This document shows, in pieces, positions 6,507 through 13,889 of a stretch of 14,054 nt of DNA. Both the position numbers and the translations under genes were made by a program. Position 1 is the stretch's first letter; the number at the start of each line of letters is the position of its first letter. The stretch comes from JBBAFB01 sp041655595 (GTDB lineage Bacteria > Bacillota > DULZ01). The stretch lies in the NCBI GenBank assembly GCA_041655595.1, contig JBBAFB010000050.1:1-14054 (forward strand), written 5' to 3'. The notes beneath the pieces are model-generated. The model was given only the letters and a program-made list of their open reading frames with translations. It was not told the DNA's origin and ran no database searches.

Positions 6507-7241
6507 TTGGACTATCAAATCAGACTGGAAAGTTTTGAAGGCCCTTTTGATTTACTGCTACACTTAATAGAAAAACAGGAATTGGACATTTATGATATCC
6601 CTATTGGGCAAATTACCGATCAGTATCTAGATTATTTGTGGGCTATGGATCAACTCGACTTAACGATTGCCGGTGATTTTTTGGTAATGGGGGCCACCTT
6701 GTTATCTATAAAAGCCAAGATGCTCCTGCCCAAACCTCCGATTCAAACGATGGAAGACGAAATGGAAGATCCGAGGGAAGAATTGGTAATCCGTTTGCTG
6801 GAGTACCAAAAATTTAAAGCGATAATTGAAGAATTACAGATCAGGGAAATGCAGCAACGGGAGGTTTATGAACACCCTTTTAATGTAGAAAATTTTCTTA
6901 GCGGAATAAAGCCTCCAAATCCCTTAAGGGGCATTGGGGCAGCTGATCTAACGGCAATTTATCAGGAAATGCTGGAGGTACTGACCAAGGTTGAACCCAT
7001 CCACGAATTATATACGGAAGAGTACACGGTAGCAACACAAATGGAACTTATCGGGAAACTATTATCCTCTAAGGTTGAGGGGCTGTTTTTTTTTGAATTA
7101 CTGTCCGAAAATCTTAACATAACTTCTATTATAACAACATTTCTCGCCCTTCTTGAATTAATTCGTTTAAGTAAAGTTGAGGTATACCAAGAAAAACCTT
7201 TTGGCTCAATACGCGTTTTATGGGCTGACAATAAACTTTAA
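6507..7241 (+). CDS. scpA: Segregation and condensation protein A
   Basis: ScpA is the kleisin subunit of the bacterial SMC condensin and bridges the SMC heads with help from ScpB to organise and segregate the chromosome. The 244 residues match the family (about 250). The N-terminal signature LESFEGPFDLLLHLIEKQEL (8-27), then DIYDIPIGQITDQYLDYL, is diagnostic. The middle is acidic and variable, and the C-terminal part (about 165-244) is the winged-helix head-binding domain. The start is TTG 6507, with GGCGGT at 6493-6498 as a modest ribosome binding site. scpB follows after 14 bases. No promoter is obvious in the 71 bases after trpS, so transcription may read through from trpS. Confidence 0.96.
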   Translation: MDYQIRLESFEGPFDLLLHLIEKQELDIYDIPIGQITDQYLDYLWAMDQLDLTIAGDFLVMGATLLSIKAKMLLPKPPIQTMEDEMEDPREELVIRLLEYQKFKAIIEELQIREMQQREVYEHPFNVENFLSGIKPPNPLRGIGAADLTAIYQEMLEVLTKVEPIHELYTEEYTVATQMELIGKLLSSKVEGLFFFELLSENLNITSIITTFLALLELIRLSKVEVYQEKPFGSIRVLWADNKL

Positions 7242-7255
7242 AGGGGGAGATAGCC

Positions 7256-7783
7256 ATGCTATTTGCTGAAAAGCCGAAGGCAATTTTAGAATGTTTATTA
7301 TTTGCAACAGCCATGCCCCTTTCCATAGATGAAATTGCTTCTGTGCTGGAGTTAAGCCTTGAAGAAGCCGAGGAATTATTGTTTCAACTTATGCGGGAAT
7401 ACAATGACAGTGATAGGGGGTTGCAAATAACTTTATTGGCGGAAGGTTACCAAATGGGTACGAAACCTCAATATGCACCCTATCTGGAGAAAATTTGTCG
7501 TCCCAGGAGCAACCCCCTTTCAAAACCAGCTTTAGAAACACTTGCCATCATTGCTTATAGACAGCCAATTACAAGAACAGAAATTGAAGCAATCCGGGGT
7601 GTAAGAGTAGAGCATTTACTTTCAACCTTAATTGAGAGAGACTTAATAAAAGAAATTGGCAGAAAGGAAGGGCCGGGCAGACCTATTTTATATGGAACTA
7701 CATCTGAATTCTTGATTTATTTAGGCTTGAAAAGCCTTGAGGATCTGCCCCCCTTGGATAAACAACAAGATGGAATTAGGTAA
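7256..7783 (+). CDS. scpB: Segregation and condensation protein B
   Basis: ScpB forms a dimer that binds the ScpA kleisin in the SMC-ScpAB condensin. The protein has 175 residues and two winged-helix domains. The first covers about 8-85 (AILECLLFATAMPLSIDEI). The second begins around ALETLAIIAYRQPITRTEIE (92-111) and continues to RGVRVEHLLSTLIERDLI. The family tail GRKEGPGRPILYGTTSEFL is at 135-153. The start ATG is preceded by an AAAGGGGGAG site. The TAA stop forms part of the following terminator stem, so the scp unit ends here. Identification is secure. Confidence 0.97.
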   Translation: MLFAEKPKAILECLLFATAMPLSIDEIASVLELSLEEAEELLFQLMREYNDSDRGLQITLLAEGYQMGTKPQYAPYLEKICRPRSNPLSKPALETLAIIAYRQPITRTEIEAIRGVRVEHLLSTLIERDLIKEIGRKEGPGRPILYGTTSEFLIYLGLKSLEDLPPLDKQQDGIR

Positions 7784-7817
7784 AGGAGTCAAAATATGGC
7801 TCCTTTACTATTTTTTT
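7781..7817 (+). terminator. Intrinsic terminator of the scpAB unit, overlapping the scpB stop
   Basis: TAAAGGAG (7781-7788) pairs perfectly with CTCCTTTA (7800-7807), and two more pairs can form inside, leaving an AAAATAT loop. Seven T residues follow at 7811-7817. The first TAA of the stem is the scpB stop codon. It separates scpAB from the spore genes downstream. Confidence 0.85.
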
Positions 7818-7818
7818 A

Positions 7819-7847
7819 GTATTTAAAACCATGAACGGGGTAAATTA
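7819..7847 (+). promoter_or_regulatory. Possible sigma-F-like promoter for the ytfI-gerW pair
   Basis: GTATT (7819-7823) is followed after 14 bases by GGGTAAATTA (7838-7847). This resembles forespore sigma-F elements (GYATA-like -35, GGNRANANT-like -10) with one mismatch in each. In Bacillus subtilis ytfI-ytfJ is read by sigma-F, which is why I looked. The match is loose and the region is AT-rich. Confidence 0.3.
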
Positions 7848-7875
7848 AATGGAAGAAACAAGGTAAAGGAAAGTA

Positions 7876-8478
7876 ATGGTTTTTATGTGGATAACTTTGG
7901 CTACACTAATATTGGCGGCGGTTTTAATTTTGATGGTTAAAACTATGGTGATGGAAATTGAATTTTTTTTTAAAAAAGAGGATAATTGTGTTCAATTTCT
8001 GTTTAAGTTTATTTTGGATAACTATTTGCCGTTCAAACAGGGAAAGCCATTAATTATAAAAAAAAATTTCGCTTTAGAATTACCCTTTCAATTTAGCAAA
8101 ATGAGGTCTGTTCACCCTTTAAAATTAATAAGGCTAATAATTAGATCACTGCCTGATTACTCCAAGGAGGCAAAGGATATACTAAAATTCATTAAAATCA
8201 GGGAGTTGATGTGGGTAACAACTATTGGTTTTGCCAACCCCGGTTTAACCGGTATTTCCACCGGTGCTTTATGGTATCTCAAATATTTATTTTATCGCAA
8301 ATTATTAACTCATACCAGCTTTAGAAATTTCAAGCCCCGGCTTGATGTAATTCCGAATTTTGAGGAGCAGGTCTTTAGCTTGGAATTTCATTGCATATTT
8401 AGTTTTAGGGTTGGTCATATTATAATTATAATTGGGCGAACTAGCTGGCATATATTTCGTCATGTAATAAGAAGGTGA
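7876..8478 (+). CDS. ytfI: DUF2953 family protein (YtfI-like), membrane-anchored
   Basis: A 200-residue protein with an N-terminal membrane anchor (about 4-25) followed by a basic, soluble-looking domain. The segment RELMWVTTIGFANPGLTGISTGALWYL, starting near residue 111, resembles the conserved core of the DUF2953 family, and FNFKP-like RNFKPRLDVIPNF follows at about 150-162. The product function is not known. The gene stands immediately before gerW/ytfJ, as ytfI does in Bacillus subtilis, where the pair is forespore-expressed; this synteny is much of the case. The ATG at 7876 follows AAAGGA (7865-7870) at five bases; an in-frame TAA at 7864-7866 prevents a longer reading. The symbol is by position and family, not by strong identity. 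Confidence 0.7.
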   Translation: MVFMWITLATLILAAVLILMVKTMVMEIEFFFKKEDNCVQFLFKFILDNYLPFKQGKPLIIKKNFALELPFQFSKMRSVHPLKLIRLIIRSLPDYSKEAKDILKFIKIRELMWVTTIGFANPGLTGISTGALWYLKYLFYRKLLTHTSFRNFKPRLDVIPNFEEQVFSLEFHCIFSFRVGHIIIIIGRTSWHIFRHVIRR

Positions 8479-8482
8479 GATT

Positions 8483-8920
8483 TTGGTAAATCATCCGATT
8501 GAAGCATTAATGCGTACTGCAATGGAAAGTATCAAAGAAATGATTGATGTTAATACGATTGTAGGTGAACCCGTTGAAACCCAAGATGGTAGTGTTATAA
8601 TTCCTGTTACAAAAGTACTTTGCGGCTTTGCTGCAGGAGGCGGCGAATACCCTTTGACGGAAAAACAAAGGGGCCAGGATAATTCCCAAAAAGAAAACAG
8701 ATTGCCTTTTGGTGGGGGCAGTGGTGCCGGGGTTTCTGTCCAGCCGATAGGCTTTTTAGTGGTGGGAAACGGTGAAATTAGGCTCTTACCGGTCGATGGA
8801 AATACAGTTATTGACCGCTTAATTGATTTAACACCCAAAATTTTAGCTTATATTCAGGAGGCATTGATAAATAGAGATGAAGGTGGTAAAGAAGGGGATT
8901 CTATTTTGGAAAGCAGCTAA
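8483..8920 (+). CDS. gerW: Spore protein GerW/YtfJ
   Basis: A 145-residue protein of the GerW (YtfJ) family, a small sporulation protein made in the forespore and linked in Bacillus to germinant response. The N-terminal block HPIEALMRTAMESIKEMIDV (4-23) is characteristic. IVGEPVETQDGSVIIPVTKV (26-45) follows, then the Gly-rich AAGGGEY and FGGGSGAGVSVQPIGFLVV (76-94), and VDGNTVIDRLIDLTPKI. The tail from about 130 is acidic and variable. The start is TTG 8483, four bases after the ytfI-like stop, with GAAGGTGAG at 8471-8479. The two genes therefore look cotranscribed. Family assignment is confident; the precise role in this organism is unknown. Confidence 0.93.
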   Translation: MVNHPIEALMRTAMESIKEMIDVNTIVGEPVETQDGSVIIPVTKVLCGFAAGGGEYPLTEKQRGQDNSQKENRLPFGGGSGAGVSVQPIGFLVVGNGEIRLLPVDGNTVIDRLIDLTPKILAYIQEALINRDEGGKEGDSILESS

Positions 8921-9000
8921 AAAAATAGCTTTGATGCCCTTTTACCAGCAAGCAAGACTAAAGAGTAGTAGCTGAAAGCTGTTTAGTGTCTTTAAAGTTT
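8915..9000 (+). other. Gap after gerW with two weak hairpins
   Basis: The 159-base gap before spmA holds no gene that I can support. AGCTA (8915-8919) can pair with TAGCT (8926-8930) around the gerW stop. Further on, ACTAAA (8957-8962) pairs with TTTAGT (8982-8987), enclosing a small AGCT-GAA-AGCT stem (8970-8980). Neither is followed by a proper T-run, so termination after gerW is unproven. I found no convincing sigma-E, sigma-F or sigma-G promoter for spmA at 9001-9070. Confidence 0.3.
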
Positions 9001-9079
9001 ATAAAAACAGTAGTTTTGATCACCCCTGTTCTAGAATGCTCTGTGATTTCATAAAACTGGTAATAAGTGGGGTGGTTTG

Positions 9080-9673
9080 ATGGTAAATCTTGTCTGGCTC
9101 TTGCTGCTGGCATCGGGAATAGTGGTGGCCGGGATAAATGGAAATATAGAGGCTGTTACAACCGCAGCATTGTCATCTGCGGAAAGAGCAGTATTTATTG
9201 CCTTTGAATTAATAGGTTTAATGTCATTGTGGCTTGGTTTATTGAAAATAGCAGAGGCTGCCGGTTTGGTTAGGTGGTTAGCACGAATAATGACACCATT
9301 TACTAATTTTTTATTTCCCAGTATCCCCAAGGACCACCCGGTTATTGGAGCTATTGTAATGAACTTAAGTGCTAATATTTTAGGTTTGGGTAATGCCGCA
9401 ACACCTTTTGGTCTTAAAACCATGCAAGGTTTGCAAGAGCTTAATACCCGTCCCAATGAAGCCACTGATGCGATGTGCACCTTCCTCGCATTAAACACTT
9501 CCTGTATTACCGTTATTCCGGCAACAATAATAGGTATTAGGGCCGCAGCAGGTTCTAGAAGCCCAACCGAGATAGTAGGTACAACAATTTTTGCCACATC
9601 CGTAGCCATGGTTGTGGCAATTATAGTTGACAGAATTTTTCGCAGAAGATTTAGCAGAAAGGAAAAATTATAA
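9080..9673 (+). CDS. spmA: Spore maturation protein A
   Basis: SpmA is an integral membrane protein with a nucleoside-recognition (Gate) domain. In Bacillus and Clostridium it works with SpmB in dehydration of the spore core and thus heat resistance; the transported or sensed molecule is unsettled. The 197 residues hold hydrophobic segments near 2-18, 38-60, 88-106 and 165-185. The block MNLSANILGLGNAATPFGLK and the later TFLALNTSCITVIPATIIGIRAAAGS are family signatures. I start at ATG 9080; the immediately upstream in-frame TTG 9077 is only one base from the GGGGTGG ribosome binding site (9069-9075). spmB starts two bases after the stop. The usual companion dacB is not upstream here. Confidence 0.95.
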   Translation: MVNLVWLLLLASGIVVAGINGNIEAVTTAALSSAERAVFIAFELIGLMSLWLGLLKIAEAAGLVRWLARIMTPFTNFLFPSIPKDHPVIGAIVMNLSANILGLGNAATPFGLKTMQGLQELNTRPNEATDAMCTFLALNTSCITVIPATIIGIRAAAGSRSPTEIVGTTIFATSVAMVVAIIVDRIFRRRFSRKEKL

Positions 9674-9675
9674 AT

Positions 9676-10212
9676 ATGTTTATTAAATTTATAAATATAA
9701 TCTCTGTCTGGGCGATACCTTTTTTATTATTTATCATTCCAATTGGGGCCTATTTTAGGAAGGTTAAAGTTTATGAAACCTTTGTTTTAGGTGCTGAAGA
9801 GGGATTTCGAACTGCGGTTCGAATTATACCCTTTTTAGTAGGCATGCTAGTAGCGATCGGAGTATTTCGCGCTTCCGGGGCAATGGATTTATTAGTTAAT
9901 GCGATTAGACCGGTAACCAATTTATTGTACACGCCTCCTGAAATCCTACCCCTCGCTATTATGAGGCCGCTATCGGGCGGCGGTGCTTTGGCTGTGGCCG
10001 CTGAATTAATTAATACTTATGGAGCGGATTCCTTTATTGGTCGGTTGGCCTCTACCATGCAAGGCAGCACAGATACTACATTTTATGTGTTAACTGTATA
10101 TTTTGGTTCCGTTGGCATAAGCAAGTACAGATATGCGTTGCATCTGGGCTTAATCGCAGACATAACCAGTTTAGCGGCTGCTATTTTTATTACTAATTTA
10201 ATTTTCAGTTAA
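9676..10212 (+). CDS. spmB: Spore maturation protein B
   Basis: SpmB is the partner of SpmA, with the same Gate-type membrane domain. The 178 residues start with a hydrophobic segment (about 5-26). Then come EEGFRTAVRIIPFLVGMLVAIGVFRASGA (from about residue 41), the conserved MRPLSGGGALAV (95-106), ASTMQGSTDTTFYVLTVYFG (about 125-145) and a C-terminal membrane helix. It lies two bases after spmA, so both come from one message and probably form a complex. The preceding AAAGGA is about a dozen bases from the ATG, a weak site, suggesting translation coupled to spmA. Identification is secure. Confidence 0.96.
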   Translation: MFIKFINIISVWAIPFLLFIIPIGAYFRKVKVYETFVLGAEEGFRTAVRIIPFLVGMLVAIGVFRASGAMDLLVNAIRPVTNLLYTPPEILPLAIMRPLSGGGALAVAAELINTYGADSFIGRLASTMQGSTDTTFYVLTVYFGSVGISKYRYALHLGLIADITSLAAAIFITNLIFS

Positions 10213-10226
10213 ATTGTTTGCAGCCC

Positions 10227-10256
10227 TTGACCTAGCAGCAAAAAAATAGATATGAT
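10227..10256 (+). promoter_or_regulatory. Sigma-A promoter of rluB
   Basis: TTGACC (10227-10232) and TATGAT (10251-10256) are separated by 18 bases, giving a start near 10263 and a leader of about 43 bases. The -35 lies in the loop of an imperfect inverted repeat, TTTGCAGC (10217-10224) with GCAGCAAA (10235-10242), which has one central mismatch and could be an operator or chance. Confidence 0.65.
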
Positions 10257-10305
10257 TTAAGTAGCAGGGATAATTTCCAAATACTCAGGTGAAGGGTGGA
10301 AGTTA

Positions 10306-11055
10306 ATGGAGGAACGTTTGCATAAATTTTTGGCCGGGGCGGGTGTGGCCTCAAGGCGTGAGGCAGAGAAAATGATTGCTTCCGGAAAGGTAAAGGTTAA
10401 TGATCAGGTTGTCAGGGTCCCGGGGACTAAAATTCATCCTAAATTTGATCGTGTCAAAGTTGAAGAAAAGCTAATTAAGCAATCGGGAGAAAATATCTAC
10501 CTTATGCTTAACAAACCAAAAGGATATATAACAACCGTTAAGGATGAGAAAAATCGTCCTACCGTCTTAGATTTAATTGGCAATGAGATCCAAGAGAGGG
10601 TTTATCCCATTGGTCGCTTAGATAAAGATACGGAAGGTTTGCTCCTTATATCCAATGATGGAAAATTGGCCTATGGATTAACACATCCAAAATTTGAAGT
10701 CCCTAAAACATATAGGGCTTTGATTAGCGGGGTTCCTAATAAGGGTGAATTGCAACAACTGCGTAAGGGAATTATGCTGGCGGGGAAAAAAACTTTTCCT
10801 GCAAAAGTCAGGTTGTTGGAAGATATGGGAGCCACCTGCCTAATGGAAATCAGTATTCACGAAGGACGTAACCAGCAGGTAAGAAAAATGTTTGATTTTA
10901 TTGGCTGCCCGGTTCTTAATCTTAAGCGTATAGGATTAGCTTCCCTGAAATTAGGTCCTTTAAAACCCGGCGAGTATAGATTTCTAACTGACTTTGAGGT
11001 TGAAAGGCTTTATGAGTCAATTGGTAGCGGCCCAGGAGAAAATAACAAGGTCTAA
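10306..11055 (+). CDS. rluB: 23S rRNA pseudouridine synthase, RsuA/RluB family
   Basis: This enzyme isomerises a uridine to pseudouridine in ribosomal RNA; the RluB branch acts on 23S rRNA in the peptidyl-transferase region. The 249 residues contain an N-terminal S4 RNA-binding domain (2-60, EERLHKFLAGAGVASRREAE). The catalytic domain follows, with GRLDKDTEGLLL (103-114); D106 is the catalytic aspartate. EGRNQQVRKMF is the second family motif. The ATG at 10306 is preceded by GGGTGG. The place directly after spmB is typical for clostridia. Assignment to RluB rather than RsuA or RluF rests on context and similarity of motifs, so the exact target base is less sure than the family. Confidence 0.9.
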   Translation: MEERLHKFLAGAGVASRREAEKMIASGKVKVNDQVVRVPGTKIHPKFDRVKVEEKLIKQSGENIYLMLNKPKGYITTVKDEKNRPTVLDLIGNEIQERVYPIGRLDKDTEGLLLISNDGKLAYGLTHPKFEVPKTYRALISGVPNKGELQQLRKGIMLAGKKTFPAKVRLLEDMGATCLMEISIHEGRNQQVRKMFDFIGCPVLNLKRIGLASLKLGPLKPGEYRFLTDFEVERLYESIGSGPGENNKV

Positions 11056-11067
11056 TCCGGTTATCAA

Positions 11068-11090
11068 TTAAACAGCTTTAAGCTTTTTAA
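11068..11090 (+). terminator. Weak candidate terminator after rluB
   Basis: TTAAA (11068-11072) and AGCT (11074-11077) pair with AGCT (11081-11084) and TTTAA (11086-11090) around a TTA loop, with one mismatch. Five T residues (11084-11088) are partly inside the stem. It could end the rluB message but is weaker than the other terminators in this window. Confidence 0.35.
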
Positions 11091-11163
11091 TGCAGTTGAG
11101 TTTCAAAACCTTAATATAGTGAAATAGTAATATAAAGAAGGATTTTTCATTTAAAACTAGAAA

Positions 11164-11184
11164 AATAAAGGTTGTATCTTTATT
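11164..11184. repeat. Hairpin just upstream of the ilvC ribosome binding site
   Basis: AATAAAG (11164-11170) pairs perfectly with CTTTATT (11178-11184) around a seven-base loop. It ends only six bases before the GGAGG (11191-11195) of ilvC. It could shield or present the ribosome binding site. I see no T-box, no leucine-rich leader peptide and no terminator here, and no promoter with good spacing in 11056-11203 (TATAGT at 11115-11120 lacks a correctly placed -35). Confidence 0.35.
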
Positions 11185-11203
11185 ACATAAGGAGGAATTA
11201 AAT

Positions 11204-12196
11204 ATGTTGAAAGTTTATTATGAAAGTGATGCAGATTTGACCATGCTTGCAGGTAAAAAAATAGCCATTCTCGGCTATGGTAGTCAGGGACATGCCCAGG
11301 CACAAAATTTAAATGATAGCGGCATTGAGGTTATTGTTGGCTTGAGAACCGACAGCAGTTCCGTAGTTAAAGCCCAAAACGATGGTTTAGAGGTAATGAG
11401 TGTCGCTGATGCAGTAAAAAATGCAAATTTTATACAGATCTTGCTTCCTGATGAAAGACAAAGGGAGGTTTATTTAAAGGAAATCTTACCTAATTTAAAA
11501 GCAGGTGACACATTGAGTTTTGCACACGGCTTTAATATTCATTTTAATCAAATTGTACCACCAAAAGATGTTGATGTGATCATGATTGCACCCAAAAGCC
11601 CGGGACATATGGTGCGCAGAATGTATCAACAAGGAATTGGAGTGCCGGCTTTGATAGCGGTCCATCAAAATGCAACCGGTAAAGCAAAAGATTTAGCTTT
11701 AGCTTTTGCCAAAGGAATTGGTTCAACCAAAGCAGGCGTAATTGAAACCAGCTTTCGTGAGGAAACAGAAACCGATTTATTTGGTGAACAGGCTGTGCTT
11801 TGCGGTGGGACTACAGCCTTGGTAAAGGCAGGGTTTGAAGTGTTGGTTGAGGCAGGGTATCAACCGGAAATGGCCTACTTTGAATGTTTGCATGAGCTAA
11901 AACTAATTGTGGATCTTATGTATGAAGGTGGGCTGAGCTCCATGCGCCATTCCATTAGTGATACTGCTCAATGGGGGGATATGACCAGGGGTCCCAGGAT
12001 TATTACGGAAGATGTAAAAGATGAAATGCGCGAAATTTTGTGGGAAATTCAATCAGGACAGTTTGCCAAGGAATGGGTTTTAGAAAACCAAGCTAATAGA
12101 CCTGGTTTTAATGCTTTAGAGAAACTAGATAAGAATCACCCCATTGAACAGGTAGGAGCCAAACTCAGAGGTATGATGTCTTGGCTGAAAAAATAA
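11204..12196 (+). CDS. ilvC: Ketol-acid reductoisomerase, class I
   Basis: KARI converts acetolactate (or acetohydroxybutyrate) to the dihydroxy acid in the valine, leucine and isoleucine pathway, using Mg2+ and a nicotinamide cofactor. The 330 residues fit the short class I form. The Rossmann motif GYGSQGHAQAQNL spans 24-36. H108 lies in FAHGF, K131 in APKSPGH, metal ligands D191 and E195 in TDLFGEQ, then E227, E231 and S250. The cofactor loop reads GLRTDSSS (46-53); the usual short-loop pattern is closer to GLRKGSKS, so D50 is unusual and could weaken NADPH binding. GGAGG at 11191-11195 is a strong start site. The gene stands apart from other ilv or leu genes. Its last 16 bases overlap the next gene. 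Confidence 0.97.
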   Translation: MLKVYYESDADLTMLAGKKIAILGYGSQGHAQAQNLNDSGIEVIVGLRTDSSSVVKAQNDGLEVMSVADAVKNANFIQILLPDERQREVYLKEILPNLKAGDTLSFAHGFNIHFNQIVPPKDVDVIMIAPKSPGHMVRRMYQQGIGVPALIAVHQNATGKAKDLALAFAKGIGSTKAGVIETSFREETETDLFGEQAVLCGGTTALVKAGFEVLVEAGYQPEMAYFECLHELKLIVDLMYEGGLSSMRHSISDTAQWGDMTRGPRIITEDVKDEMREILWEIQSGQFAKEWVLENQANRPGFNALEKLDKNHPIEQVGAKLRGMMSWLKK

Positions 12197-13449
12197 ATCC
12201 CAGGGCAATAGCCATTGTCGGCGGCGGTGCCGCCGGCATGTTCGCTGCCATTGGTGCCGCTGAAAAAGGGGCTAATGTCCAATTGTTTGAAAGAAACAAA
12301 CAATTGGGTGTAAAATTATTAATAACGGGAAAAGGCCGTTGTAATATTACAAACACAGCAACCGTTGAAGACTTTATAGAAAATTTTTCCGAACAGGGTC
12401 GTTTTCTTTATGGTGCATTAGCAAACTTATCAAATATTGATTTAATAAATTTTTTACAGGGGATAGGTTTAGCCACTAAGGAGGAACGAGGTGGGAGGGT
12501 CTTTCCTTTATCTGATCGTTCACGTGATTTGGTAGAAGTATTATGTAAATACTTGTTATCACTTGGTGTCAGTGTTTTTTATAACCATAGAGTTGAGGAT
12601 TTATACTTGGAAAGCGGTAAGATAGCAGGAATTATAAGCGGATCGAACTTTTTCCCTGCGTCTAAAGTAATCTTGACTACTGGAGGTTTATCATACCCCC
12701 GGACGGGTTCCACCGGAGATGGCTATAAATTTGCCGCAAAGCTTGGTCATACGGTTACGAACTTAAGTGGGTCATTAGTACCACTAGAAATAAAGGAACC
12801 TTGGGTGAAAGAAGTAAGCGGACTTTCCTTAAAAAACGTCAAAATAACCGCCTGGGGCCGCGATAAATTGGCTGAACAATTTGGGGAAATGCTCTTTACC
12901 CATTTTGGTGTTTCAGGACCCATAATTTTAACCATAAGCCGCGAAGTTGTTAAGGAACTGGAGTATTCGCCCGTTCGGCTAGAGCTGAATTTAAAACCTG
13001 CGCTAGACCGAAAAACCCTCGAAAAAAGATTATTAAGGGATTTTCAAGAGTTTTCAAATAAGCATTTAAAAAATGCCATGGTGAAGCTTTTACCGCAAAA
13101 ATTAATTATGCCGTTTTTATTTTCCGCAGGAATAAATGCTAACAAAACCGTGAATCAACTTACAAGTTCGGAACGACAGCAAATACTCAAAACCCTTCAA
13201 AGTCTAAATTTTTCAGTTACAAAGGCTCGCCCCATAAGTGAAGCCATTGTGACATCCGGAGGGGTTTTGCTTACTGAAGTTGATCCACGTACCATGGCTT
13301 CAAAAATAATCCCTGATCTTTATTTTGCCGGCGAAGTACTTGATTTAGACGGGTATACGGGAGGATATAATTTACAAGCGGCTTTTTCTACAGGTTATTT
13401 AGCAGGTCAATCGGCGGCTATTTCCTTAAGTAGGGAGGATGGTAGTTAA
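12181..13449 (+). CDS. NAD(P)/FAD-dependent oxidoreductase, HI0933/BaiN (YhiN) family
   Basis: This flavoprotein family includes HI0933, YhiN and the clostridial BaiN; the natural substrate of most members is unknown. The 422 residues are the usual length. The FAD-binding AIVGGGAAGM (11-20) is followed by the acidic E37 that ends the second strand. ITGKGRCNITNTA (48-60) and GGRVFPLSDRS are family blocks. TTGGLSYPRTGSTGDGY forms the central flavin motif, and GEVLDLDGYTGGYN (384-397) is the C-terminal FAD motif. The TTG start at 12181 lies inside ilvC with AGAGG at 12167-12171; no in-frame ATG precedes the FAD motif, and coupling to ilvC is likely. The next gene begins directly at the stop. The link with branched-chain synthesis is positional only. 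Confidence 0.93.
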   Translation: MAEKINPRAIAIVGGGAAGMFAAIGAAEKGANVQLFERNKQLGVKLLITGKGRCNITNTATVEDFIENFSEQGRFLYGALANLSNIDLINFLQGIGLATKEERGGRVFPLSDRSRDLVEVLCKYLLSLGVSVFYNHRVEDLYLESGKIAGIISGSNFFPASKVILTTGGLSYPRTGSTGDGYKFAAKLGHTVTNLSGSLVPLEIKEPWVKEVSGLSLKNVKITAWGRDKLAEQFGEMLFTHFGVSGPIILTISREVVKELEYSPVRLELNLKPALDRKTLEKRLLRDFQEFSNKHLKNAMVKLLPQKLIMPFLFSAGINANKTVNQLTSSERQQILKTLQSLNFSVTKARPISEAIVTSGGVLLTEVDPRTMASKIIPDLYFAGEVLDLDGYTGGYNLQAAFSTGYLAGQSAAISLSREDGS

Positions 13450-13857
13450 ATGGGCAGTAAGGTAGTAGCAAGTGCTGCGATTAGAATGTCTTTGTCGGAG
13501 ACCAGGGAAGAAGAAAATTTGTTAAAGGAAAATTTTGTCCAGGTGGGAATCAGAACTGCCGCCGTGAATTTTGGTGGCGAATACTTGCATTCTGCAAGTA
13601 AAATAATCGAAAGGGCCATAGTAGCAGCCAAAAGGGAAGGGATTATTAAAGATACCCATTCGGAAGAGGGTGCTATTGCCGGAGCAACAAGAGAGGCTTT
13701 GTCACAAATTATGCCTAAGGCCCTAGGTTTCAATGTTGGTGGTAAGATTGGGATTGCCAGGGCCACGGATCACATTAGCGTTTCTGTATTTTTTGGAGTT
13801 GGATTGGTACATCTGGATGAAGTGGCTATCGGTTTAGGGCATAGGGCAGTACCATAA
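13450..13857 (+). CDS. HutP family protein
   Basis: A 135-residue protein whose C-terminal half matches the HutP fold. Visible blocks are DTHSEEGAIAGATREALSQI (68-87), ALGFNVGGKIGIAR (91-104), DHISVSVFFGVGLVHLDEVAIGLGHR (107-132). Bacillus HutP is a hexameric RNA-binding antiterminator that opens a terminator in the hut operon in response to histidine and a divalent metal. Histidines H70, H108, H121 and H131 are present; I cannot assign the ligand set with certainty. The ATG abuts the preceding TAA, and AGGGAGG lies near 13432-13438. No histidine-use genes are in view, and I see no UAG-repeat target with regular spacing. It is therefore a HutP-like regulator of unknown target rather than a proven HutP. 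Confidence 0.9.
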   Translation: MGSKVVASAAIRMSLSETREEENLLKENFVQVGIRTAAVNFGGEYLHSASKIIERAIVAAKREGIIKDTHSEEGAIAGATREALSQIMPKALGFNVGGKIGIARATDHISVSVFFGVGLVHLDEVAIGLGHRAVP

Positions 13858-13889
13858 AAAAGATCAGATTGCTTAGAGGTGAAGCGAAA

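Noticed and set aside
7831..7866. Very short ATG frames (7831-7848 and 7849-7866) before the ytfI-like gene
   Set aside because: Five codons each without a distinctive ribosome binding site; no basis to call them genes.
8491..8838. A 115-codon minus-strand frame opposite gerW
   Set aside because: It mirrors a well-recognised gene; the reverse product has no recognisable domain and no convincing ribosome binding site.
9034..9058. GAATG and CATAAAA as a sporulation promoter for spmA
   Set aside because: The spacing is only 11 bases and the -10 match is poor for sigma-E, sigma-F or sigma-G.
9049..9609. A 186-codon open frame on the minus strand
   Set aside because: It lies opposite spmA, a clear family member with its own ribosome binding site; the reverse translation is low-complexity and shows no family motif.
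11096..11120. TTGAGT and TATAGT as the ilvC promoter
   Set aside because: The spacer is only 13 bases, too short for sigma-A.
13431..13468. Cluster of UAG/NAG triplets at the start of the HutP-family gene as an autoregulatory HutP site
   Set aside because: The triplets are not regularly spaced by four bases as in the known HutP targets, and there is no adjacent terminator.
13446..13766. A 106-codon minus-strand frame opposite the HutP-family gene
   Set aside because: It is a shadow of the conserved + strand protein.
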